NCBI GenBank assembly: GCA_036850595.1
Contig: CM072148.1
Span: forward strand, 3,628,100 to 3,692,099
Reading direction: 5' to 3'
DNA: 64,000 nt
Origin: Rhyacichthys aspro
Lineage: Eukaryota; Chordata; Actinopteri; Gobiiformes; Rhyacichthyidae
Below, in pieces: positions 12,001-22,476 of this stretch. The notes below the pieces were generated by a model. It made no database searches and was not told the DNA's origin. It was given only the letters and a program-made list of their open reading frames with translations. Positions within the stretch are counted from its first letter, which is position 1. Each line of letters opens with the position of its first letter. A program made the position numbers and the translations under genes.

Positions 12001-14043
12001 CGCGAGGGGCTCTGGTGTCCCACTGATAAAAGTTTAAACATGCTTTGATATGCATGAATGGCTCTTATCCTTATGCCTCACTGTCCTCTGGCTGTAGAAC
12101 TCGATTTTTTTTTTTACCCCCAGCTTCTAAAAAGAACATACAGATACCGCCTATTCCTTTGCTCCAGCGGCTGTACTCACATGGGACTTCGCCGTCAGCT
12201 TAACAAACATGCTAATCCTCAGGGCAGGAAATATTTACTTCAAATATGTAGGGTAAGAAGAAGTCATTTTAACGCTGTGTTACGTGCCGTGAGCTTAGCA
12301 CAGATACGGACAGGGGAATGCCACTTAGTTCAAGATCACCTACTTTGTGTAAACATTCCAGCTCTGGTTATTACAGGGTTTTCATCCACAGAAAGGCAAA
12401 AATACACGTTGAAAAAGGATAAAGAGGTTATTTTCTCCTCCACTCAAGGTCTGTCTGTGTTGTTAAAATTATGCACGCTTTTAGGAAGATAAGAGAAAGA
12501 AGACAAAACACGCTCCGGCAGCACGAGCCTGCATACCTTAAGCTTCTCTTTACAGTTTATTTGTCCATCTTTTTCCGCTGGGAAGTGCCCGACATTAGTC
12601 TGAGCCTTGTTTGGGAGCCCTGTTACATGACGGGAGCCTTATTTGGGCAGAAAATTCGCCAGATGCCAGTTCTAACTAAAATAACTCCAGTTTGTTGATG
12701 GGGCTACCTTGGGAAACAGGACCACACACAAGTCGCTGTCGACAAATTGGAGCAACTGCCTCAATACAACATTCCACATTTGGGTTAAACGAGCGTTCAG
12801 AGCGTCCCGTCTAGACTCTAGAAGAAAAACAGATTGAAGTAACTGGTGCATTTAATACTTCAACACTACTCACCTAAGTCTGTAAGATTTAAAGACTTTT
12901 GGATGCGAGAAAAGGTGATGAAACCAGAAAATAACTTCACAAAACAGTGTTATTTTTTAGCGGTTAGCACAATCTAATAACATATGGAGTGTTCGGTGGC
13001 AATTTATGGATTTAAACAAGATCTGTGTTAAAAAGGTGAAGTGAGACAAAATGAAAAACACGTTCCAGAACTGAAAACTGTAAAATAATGTGATTATTCT
13101 GCTGAGAGTTTATGTACAAGACATAACTTATCAAGGTTTAACTATTTCTACAGTAAAAGTAGAAAGTAAAAAGTCCTGGTTCCTTCCTACATTTAGTTTT
13201 ATTTTATATTTAGTTGTGATTTAGTCCTGCTTCAGTCTTTAATATTGGTTTAACTCAAGTGAACGTTGTTTGTCTTAATATTTTTCACACCAAATTTAAT
13301 TACACATCATTAAAGAGCATTCACAGCTCATTTCATTATCACAATATTCAAAAAGTCGTCACCTATCACATGTTTTTTCTTGTTATCATTAGCGTACTCT
13401 GAAAGCAGCAGTTCAATCTGTGTTTACATGTGTAGATCCTGCAATAAAAATACATTCGTTTTATATGTTTGCGCAGCCATAATCTACTTTGAATTTGTAT
13501 TAAAACCGTCTTCTTTGAGATCTTTATACGGATTTACAAACTGCATACTTCTCTTTGCTTCTTTTGGGTCCAACACCTAATTTATTCACAGTGTTTGACT
13601 TGATCTGTTCTCATTTTGTAAACAGCGCAATTCTTCACAGAACAATTTCAATGATAATATCAAACAAAAAGCAGGGGAGGAGTGTACGATATTCTGAATA
13701 AATGTATCAGTACAAAGAATCTCAGCTGAAACACAGAACATCACTTTGCACCTATTAAAAGTACTTCTCCACCGTCCAACTGAACAAGACCTGTACTGGC
13801 AGCTTTAAAAGAACCCAATGAAATATTCATGGTCACACCACTTCCAGAGTATGGTACACTTTAGAGTGTTAGAGTGGAAAAAAACCCTGGTGGCTTAACC
13901 CACTCTTCTGGATAAAACACTGTGTTCACATTGCTTTTGTACATGAACGGAAACGTTACAGAAGTGAGTGACCGGTGCAATCAAAACCTGGCCTTGAGTC
14001 TTGTTTTTTTAGTTGTAACCCACGCACATGACATTTGCAGCAG

Positions 14044-14868
14044 CAGTTGGTTTAACACAAAGTGGTGAGGGGCTAGTTAATAAGAGTGAGATGGTGACAA
14101 TTGGCTTTTATTCAAGTTTGAAAGTGAGATTTCATTTTCATTTGAGTCTTTCTAAAGTATCTTTAACATCAATTTCCTCCTCTAATGTTTTATTTGGGTT
14201 TGAACAGGTTTTAGTTGGATTTAAACAGTTTTACGATGGATTGGAACTAGTTTTAGGTGGATTTAAACAGTTTTTAGATGGATTTGACCAGGTTTTAGTT
14301 GGATTTAAACAGTTTTTAGATGGATTTGAACAGGTTTTAGTTGAATTTGAACAGTTTTTAGATGGATTTGACCAGGTTTTAATTGGATGTGAACATGTTT
14401 CAGATGCATTTGAACAGGTTTTAGTTGGATTTAAACAGTTGTTAGATGGATTTAAACAGGTTTTAATTGGATGTGAACAGGTTTTAGATGGATTTAAACA
14501 GTTTTTAGTTGGATTTAAACAGTTTTTAGATGGATTTGACCAGGTTTTAGTTGGATTTGAACAGTTTTTAGATGGATTTGACCAGGTTTTAATTGGATGT
14601 GAACAGGTTTTAGATGGATTTGACCAGGTTTTAGTTGGATTTGAACAGTTTTTAGATGGATTTGACCAGGTTTTAATTGGATGTGAACAGGTTTTAGATG
14701 AATTTGAACAGATTGTATTAATCTTTGTAGCAAAAATCCATCTAAAACCTGTTCATATCCAATTAAAACCTAGTGCTAAAAATACACCCTTCTAAATGTA
14801 TTGAAGGGCCACATAAAACTTTGCAAAGGGCCGCATTTGGCCCCCGGACCTTGAGTTTGGCATGTGTG
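14044..14868 (+). mobile_element. hAT-like element with 21-bp minisatellite, copy C
   Basis: The left end CAGTTGGTTTAACACAAAG aligns with copy A's terminus. The right end is CCTTGAGTTTGGCATGTGTG, the degenerate inverted repeat of the left end. Inside, 14190-14720 is an array of about 25 units of 21 bp (TTAGTTGGATTTGAACAGG plus variants such as TTAGATGGATTTGACCAGG), followed at 14735-14770 by two units in the opposite orientation. The array makes a 255-codon plus-strand frame (14028-14795) and a 72-codon minus-strand frame, which I take as by-products of the unit length and not genes. Confidence 0.7.
14190..14720 (+). repeat. 21-bp minisatellite array in copy C
   Basis: There are about 25 units of 21 bp with alternating variants (GTTTTTAGATGG / GGTTTTAGTTGG and GACCAGG / GAACAGG), which together make 42-bp and longer higher-order repeats, most regular at 14520-14700. 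Confidence 0.9.
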
Positions 14869-15101
14869 CTTTAATACACGTGACATGTGTGGCATTTTGT
14901 AGTAAATTTATAAACTCAGGTCTACACAAAGTAGGTTTTATGAGATGAAAGTTTGTTAAGCCTTTTTAAAGCCTCACAGGAAGAAAAGGTTGTTTGCCTG
15001 TAAAAAGATTTTGAAAAGCCAAGAGCTACTTCCAAGCAGTTGAACACACACACTGATCAAAACCACGGACTTTCTGTTTAGAGAATAGAGTTCAGTCTTA
15101 C

Positions 15102-15416
15102 CTGTCTTGGAGTTAATGGCAAAGAAGCCTTGTGGGTTCCCGCTGGTGATCCTGTAAGTTAGTTTATCGCTGGATTTTGTGTCCGGATCGACGGCCTCTA
15201 TCTGGATGATTGACACGTCTTTGGGGGAGTTCTCCATGACGGACGGGTAATAGACGGGTTCGGAGGTCTGCGGCGCATTGTCGTTGACGTCCTGCACCTC
15301 GATGTACACCTCCACGAAGGCCGAGAGAGGCACAACACCGCGGTCCATGGCGTAGACGGTGAGCCAGTAGTGAGGTGTGGTTTCGTGGTCCAGCAGCTCC
15401 TGGGTACGAATTACAC
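15102..15416 (-). CDS. fat1: FAT1-type atypical cadherin, second coding exon (exon 3)
   Basis: This 315-nt internal exon is phase 1 at both ends. The acceptor is TTCTTTATTTCAG|GTG at 15417/15416 and the donor is GACAG|GTAAGA at 15102/15101. Joined to exon 2 it completes codon 1077 (Gly) and continues as VIRTQELLDHETTPHYWLTV, finishing cadherin repeat 10 (VQDVNDNAPQ) and opening repeat 11 (PVYYPSVMENSPKDVS... to NSKTG). Length, phase and sequence agree with the corresponding exon of vertebrate FAT1 as I remember it. One oddity: the usual LDRE calcium motif reads LDHE, so the acidic residue is kept but Arg is replaced. The next coding exon (FAT1 repeat 11, expected to begin with a hydrophobic strand followed by LDRE) was not found in the remaining 15 kb. 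Confidence 0.95.
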
Positions 15417-16849
15417 CTGAAATAAAGAACAAAAATGTCTTAATAAACAGAAAAAGACATTCTAACCTTAAAGAAATGTGTAATTTAACCACATCAATAC
15501 AAGAAAATCAACTTAAAGCGGTTTCTGGATTTGGTTAATAAGATGAAAATAAGATGTGAAATATGATAGCCTCTATATTTAAAAACCAACAATGCACCAG
15601 TCTGGACCATGGCTCACTATGGACACCAAAGATTAGGCTTTAGCATTGCACCAGACAGCAAAGGGACATGAGAAAAGGGTTGAGATTAAGGGACAAAGTG
15701 AACCAGCATCAACAGGTCAACAAGCTAGCATAGCGAATGAGGCTAATCACAGATGCTAATGGGTTTATATGTTTACACCAAGGGACATGCTACAGAAATG
15801 TGAGGGATTAGCCGCTGAGAAGAAGTTAGTGCCACTATCCAGCATCTGTCGAGACATCGCTAACATTGCTAACTCTATGCTAAGGCTAATTGGATGATTT
15901 TGTTGCAGTATTCCACTTAGTCAGCTGTCATGATCCTAATTTCTCTTTCCATGGATTCAATTTAGTATATTTAAAGTGCTTTTGAGAGTAAACCAGACTG
16001 CAGTTGGAAAAAAAACACTAACAAAAATGTCTCAGAAGGCATCTTGTCAGGTTGTATTTTCTGTCTTTTCACTGGAGTTTTACATCACTGTCTTGACTTG
16101 ACGTCTAGAAATCGATTTGCGGTGGTAATAAGAGCAAAATGTTGAACAGCAGCTGCCCCCGAGCGGGAGGTGGAGGGCACCTTGACTCACAAATGTCAAG
16201 GTGCTACATTCACAACAACCAGCCGACACTCTTCTGTTTACGCTCACTTGCAGAGAAGGTTTTTTTTTTTTTACTGCCTTGTGGGGGTTGTAGCTTTCAG
16301 CTGAGCAAACAAAAAGCTTTCAGAGACATGCGAGTTGTGTAAGTTGACAATGGTTAAATGGGAGAGTGGAGGATGGGTGGCAGCAGAAAGACAACTTCAA
16401 ACACTGACTGTGACAAGGAGAGTGGTCAGTTTTATTTGGTCAAATGTAATAAAGGAGAGGCCTGTCTTACATCACACCATTAGAAACTTAATGACTACCC
16501 TACTACACTGTTGAATGCACAAAAATCTAATAATAACGCCTGTGTGCAGAGAGCAAACTGCACATATCTAATTTGTGTTGGTGTGTTTCCTGCACCCGGA
16601 GGCTATAACTGTCACTGTTGAATACGCCATGTTTTTATGCAATAGAAATGCTATAAAAATGACTTTGATTTCTGAAAGGGCACCATTGTTTCTGCTTCTT
16701 TATTGTAAATTTAATATTTGTTCAACAGTGTGTGACGTGTCTTTCATCTTTCATCTTATATCTTTCAATAAAAAGCTAAAACGGATAGTGGATTTGCTTT
16801 GGTGCTTTTCATCCACAAACATAAAAAAGCATTTGTTTTTGCTTAAAGG

Positions 16850-17240
16850 ACTAAACTAGGACCTAAATGGGACAGAAGTAGAATCAAAACAGGATCAAGC
16901 CTAAAATTAAACATAAAATGGGTTTAGAACTAAGCTAACTAAGCAGATTTTTGACACAAACAGAACTACACTGTGGCCTAAATAATATCATAACAATGGC
17001 TAAAATCAGACTATACCATGGACTAAACCCAGGGTTAAATCACAATTGAAATGGGACTAAACCATGGCTAAACTGAGACTAAAACCAAGAAATGAACCAA
17101 TAATAACACTGGACACTTCTGGAACCAGCCTTGAACTCGATACAGACTTAGACTGGGGCTACATTTGTGATAAAACACAGGACAAAACAACGACTTAACC
17201 TTGACTAACTTCAGACCCACTCATGATTTAATCCAAGCCT
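16850..17240 (+). repeat. degenerate ACTAAAC-type tandem repeat
   Basis: Motifs such as GACTAAACTAGGACCTAAA, GGACTAAACCCAGG and GGGACTAAACCATGG recur every 10-14 bases with heavy divergence. It looks like an old short-unit minisatellite. The same motif, often inverted, recurs at 18480-18545 and 40300-41060. Confidence 0.6.
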
Positions 17241-19289
17241 AAATGTTGCAGGATTTCGGAAGAGCACTAGCAAAACTAACAACAAGGAACCACTGTAAAC
17301 CTATGAATACGCCGTGTGTATTAAAAACTGGTCCATCATTTCCACGGCCTTCATACGGGAGGTCATACCGCTTCAAAAACAAAGATGACAGTGAAGGGCA
17401 CTCTTTAAACTAACAGCCATTTCCAAGTGTGTGTGTGTTATTGGAATATCAGCGTAACCTTGAATACTGCTGTGGACATTTACGGCCATATTAGGTTTCA
17501 TCATTATCTGGAGCTAATAAAAGTGAATAATGGTCTAAGCCCACCTGAGTGTTCTCCGTACGACATATATTGTTTGGGGAAGGCCTAGATAAAGGTCTCC
17601 ACTGCGCCGCTTTTAAACGCACAAGGGCATTTCGTAGTCGTTTACATAGCCTCCCTTCCTCTCCTTTTACTGCTGGCTTTGTTCACTTGGTGTAACTTGA
17701 TGAAGTGCAAGTGAGAGCAGCCAAACCTCTTGCCTTGGGTAATGAAAGATTTCACAGCAACTTCAAATGACTTGTCACAGAATTCCTCAGATTGAATTTG
17801 AGAGGAGAGTTCAGGGGGATAGCTCATTTATTCTCAGCTCTGCTTTACTTTTTTTTGTGTGATTTCTTCGGCCCGGGACCCTCTCCTGTCATTAGTCATC
17901 ATTACAGCTCTCTCAAGTTAGCTCGAGGCAAGCAATAAGAAAGGTAGTCAGGCACGGGAAATGGGTAGTTCCCCAAAGCTGCAAGTCCTACAGTAAAAAT
18001 CAACACAGGCCAGAGTATTTAGCATGCAAATGAGACGAAACAAATAGTTTAAAGGAGGCTGTGCAAAAGCAAAAGGACTCCAAGAAAATACAATTAACAG
18101 TACCACGTAATCTGTTAAATCCAAACAAAATGAAAAAACCTCAGTTAAATTGATCTCAAGATGGTTACAACAAGCGAAAAAAATTGTTTTATAGCAGTAT
18201 TTTGTCTATATCAGATGATGTTTATTACAATATACGTATAACTTGATAATTCAATATTAATTGCCTCCAACAATCAATCAGAGAAACAAGGCATTGCATA
18301 AAACCTGCCAGATTTTCGAGTGGAAATGGTTGTGAAGAGAAGGGAAACAGGAGAATGGGTATAGCTGGTCAGACTGGAAAGTATCTGATGCTGTTGAAGA
18401 GGATAATGACAGTATTTGAATATTGGATATAGCTTGTGAACTTACTAAAATAATGGCTTTAAAGCAAAATAAACCAAAGGCTTCTCAAAAACTAGCCTGA
18501 AACTAAGGACTGAACTGGAAATAAATCTGGACTAAAAAAAGTAAACATGAAGCAGAGAAAAAGAGAGAAGAAGGAGAGCATAACATTGTCATATCATTAT
18601 TGATTTTTTCCACTCACATTATAAAGTCTAGCTCTAACCACTGCTTTAAAACTAACCGATAAGTGTTAGAGAGTAGTGAGAAATGTCCTTGAGCCAAGTC
18701 ACTAAAGGACGGGAGAAAATGGGGTGAAGGAGACATATTAGTCGTAAAATGGACACAAATTAGAGCAGAGTGCAGATGTGAAATTGGTTGGAGCCGATGG
18801 GGTGAGGAGACCGGGGCAGAGGGGGCTCGTGTGTGCTCATGTACGTCCTGCTAATAAGATAAGAGAGGCGGCAAGACAAGACAATGGGGAAAGTATGAGA
18901 CATCTTTTGTGCTTCTGCCAAGGAGGTGCCCATGCCTGAGCGCTTGTCTGTTTGACTGGCAGACGCTAGCCTTGCAGAACAATAGCACTCTCAGCACAGT
19001 CATGCTTCCTGCTCACACTTCTGAGCCCCGTGGCTATCGGTACGAGGGAGCAGCAATATGTTCGAACACGCTCTTATGTGGTTATCTCAACGCCGAGCTA
19101 ACGTTAGCAAGTTTGTCTGGAAGCGATATACTGTCCAATGGTCTAAAAGTCACATTTTGCTGACGCTGATTTTTTTTTTTTTTTATCGAAGAAGTTTGAG
19201 AAGATTTTGACCTGACTGCAGAGTACAGTGTCTGAAAATCACAGTTCGTATTAGAATCAAACACGAGGGGTTGCAGCAGGAGAAACACA

Positions 19290-19345
19290 AATGTGGCTCA
19301 CTCGGTAGAGGTGGTATACTCGAGAGACCCGGGTTCAAATAAAGA
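19290..19345 (+). mobile_element. tRNA-derived SINE head fragment
   Basis: TGGCTCACTCGGTAGAGGTGG (A-box-like, 19293) and GGGTTCAAAT (B-box-like, 19330) are spaced as in a tRNA promoter, followed by an A-rich tail. There is no full cloverleaf, so a SINE piece and not a tRNA gene. Confidence 0.5.
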
Positions 19346-22300
19346 CAAAAAAAAAACCTTACATGCAACAAGAAGCAAAAACAAACAAAGGGTAACATCT
19401 TTACACTGATAAAACTTTCTAAACTATACCATTTTACTTAAATAAACCTGCATTTTCCAAACATCTCTCTTTAAACTATGCTTGAGTTCTGTTTTATAAA
19501 GTTTATTCTAACCCTCGGAGGAATAACTGCAAAGAAAGTATAGGAAAAACTATCTTCCATTGCCTGTGGGTGAGTGGTTCAACAGAGAGCAACAAAGGGA
19601 AAGATGAATCTGAAGAATTCCGTTACCACACCCATCCTCTATACCTAGGCTACCCAGTAAGACAGGAGCAAAACCTGCCCTTGGGCCACGAGAAAAAACA
19701 CACTGCGCACAGTGCAACAGCCTGTGCCAGATTTGCTTTCCGCTTTTCTTCCTTTGCTGCTGTCTTTCCCCGCTGGCTCTCTTCTTCAAAGTTGTTCGGA
19801 GCAGTGGTGGCGAGCCTTCAGGCTGCCAAAGAATTCAAACACCAACAGCAGGTATTTTGTGTGTCCTTTAATCAACATTTTTAACAGATTACTTTGTCTT
19901 CACGACTTGCCGTTTCAGTGAAAGTGCAGTTAGCCACAGTTGGAAGATGTTGAAAACTCTCTTCTCCAGGTTTTGACCAATGAAACACTGCCATAAATAG
20001 TCTACAAAGTCAACATCAGTTTAACAAATCACCTTTCAGAGCCTGATGATATAATAGCATCTTTCCAGTCATCCACCAGCTGAAAAGTTGGGGCTTGCTT
20101 TGAACTACGTCGGTGTATTTCGCTCACTCCTACCCCACATTCCTGAGCCTTCCCAGGCCTCAAGCTCACATGCATGCATAAACTTTAGCAGTGCTTCCTC
20201 CCCCCGACTCTTTCCACAGCCTTGGCAAAATGCTTCAAATTCCTCTACCACGTTGTTGGGTCTAGTGTAATCAAAAGAGTCCTGAACTCAGCTTTGTGTT
20301 ACCTGGCAACTTCAAATCACATCATCCCCACGTTCCCAGACATCTGTAGGCAAGATTTAGCTCCAAGAATCTTAAGCCTGCTTTTAATAATGCTTGAAAA
20401 CCTCGAACAATTCAACTATGGACTAGGGCTTATATGTTGGATTGTATCAAAAGAATTGCCTGGAGCATTAATTCCTCCATTTCTGAACAGTAAAATGACC
20501 TTTACTGGGATGACCTGCACAAGCTCTTTTTAAGCTCCAATGTCATGAGCAAGACCAGACTCCAGGACAATACTTTTCACCCACGTTCCTGCTGAGTGGT
20601 GTTAGTATATGCTGTCAGGTAACCCCCAAAGAGGCTTGTATTATTACAGAAAAGTGTCACCTGAAACAGAAACAGTAGTGCTTAAAACCACAGATTGAAA
20701 TTTTGATGAATTACTGTTAACTAGAATAAAGAAGCACGAAAATGCTTGTGAATAACAGAGTGAGAGGACAGAAGTATAGCATTAAACAGCTGCAATTAAC
20801 AATAAAGGAAATATTGAAAGAACAATCAAGTCAAGAACAAGTCCAGTACATGATTCTTGGTTAAAGACACAAAGAAACACAGTCCAATCTCAAAACCAAT
20901 GACAAACTGATGGCGAGATTAGTATAAAATTGCTATAATACACATTACTTTAATGACAATACACTATGGTACATAAACCAAGTCTGCTTTATCTGCTTGT
21001 AAATCCTGTGCTAACAATTGCTGTCTACTGAGCCTCTGAGCCATTTCCACTTCACGCACCACTGTGCAGAGTGTATACTGGCACTACACAAAGAAAAATG
21101 ACTGTCAACAGCTGGCTTAAGGGAAAATACCACTTAAAACTGGTGGTATCAATTCATCAGACAAATAATACAGCACAGAGACACAGTGCATCTCCGAGGC
21201 CTTCACAGTTGCCTTCACCGATAACTTTACGACGAATAAAAACACTGTCCTTGATGGATGTGAATGAAATGTTTGATGCAGCTGTTACATTGTGTGGAAT
21301 ATAACAGAATGTACTCCTGCTATTTTTTTTAAGTTTGCCTGATATTTCCAGCGGAGATTCCTTTCAGAACTTAGCTGATGATACAAAGTGCCCATTGTTC
21401 CTGCGAACAGTGTGGTTTCAAAGGTCTTTGAACTGAGCCACACTCCTTGACTGAACACTACTGTGTGATTTAGCAGGTATTCATGTCTCAGCTCATACGG
21501 CGTTTAGTCAAAGCCTGTTAATAAAGTGTATGACGTGTAACAAAGGGTATTGATCCACATGCTTTAGATACAGTTCATCTGCATTTGGCCTTAATAATCC
21601 TTCTGCAGCACTGACTATTAGCCTTACTGTTTCTATCATGCTTCACACTTCTAAAACCATGGCTTTAATCCAAATAAGGTAACGTGTAGCTTGATAAATG
21701 CATGAACTTCCAAGGCTCTTTGCTCAATGATACGGTTGACGTCACTGTAAACTCCTTTGTTTCAGAAGTTCAGTAACGCTCCCCAGGCATTCCACAGATA
21801 AATACTGAAATCCAACGTCGAGGAGCCGATATAAAACATAAAGGACACGTAGAAGGACAACACTGGCTGAGCTTTAAAACGCTCGAAATGTGTCATGATT
21901 AGCTTCCCAGGAACGAACACATGACGGAGCAAGCCTTCTGCACGAGGCGGCTCCACTGTTTCCTTAAAAAGATTTAATGGACTGAAAGAACAACATACTT
22001 TTAACTGGAGAAAGTGTGCGTTTCATTTAGCAACCTACAATCAAGTGTGTCCCGCTGCACATTCCTGGTCCCGTCACCAGAGTAACAGCACTCAAGCAAA
22101 GACTATGTGGAATCATGCACCACTTCACTGTGCCTCTTTTATCTCTTAACATGTTAGCACTGGGCAGAGAACGGGCAGCAGGGCAACAATTCTTAACTTT
22201 AGCCAAATATACTTGACAGCAAACGACCATAAATTAACGGAGACTGTCGTGAGCCTTTTTATTTATAGTAAAGAATCTGTTCACCTCCAAAGGAGCAGCA

Positions 22301-22419
22301 CGAGTGAATGAACTGTGTTAATGGAAGACACTAAAAAGACTTTGTCATTATGCATCAAACGGTGCCATTAGGCTTCACAATGAATGCTTTCACAGCACAT
22401 GCCGCAAACAGTTTCAAGT

Positions 22420-22476
22420 AAAAGGGCAATGCATATATTAGCAAAAAAAAGAAAGGGCATTGCATACATTATCAGC
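22420..22476 (+). repeat. small local duplication
   Basis: AAAGGGCAATGCATATATTA and AAAGGGCATTGCATACATTA occur about 31 bp apart, separated by an A-rich spacer; a recent short tandem duplication is the simplest reading. Confidence 0.7.

Larger units (their letters stand above)
8077..14043 (-). other. fat1 intron 3 segment
   Basis: No FAT1 exon 4 sequence is seen: I looked on the minus strand for the LDRE and DENDN motifs expected there. Present are a TTTA-rich stretch (8841-8870), an L2-like 3' tail (9000-9062) and a short GTTTAGTCC-type degenerate stretch near 13190-13260. The rest is unremarkable AT-rich intron. Confidence 0.6.

Noticed and set aside
12058..12492. 144-codon plus-strand ORF in intron 3
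   Set aside because: No recognisable domain, atypical composition and no splice or promoter context; expected by chance at this window size.
14028..14795. 255-codon plus-strand ORF as a protein-coding gene
   Set aside because: It is almost entirely a 21-bp minisatellite inside a transposon remnant; the frame stays open because the unit is a multiple of three.
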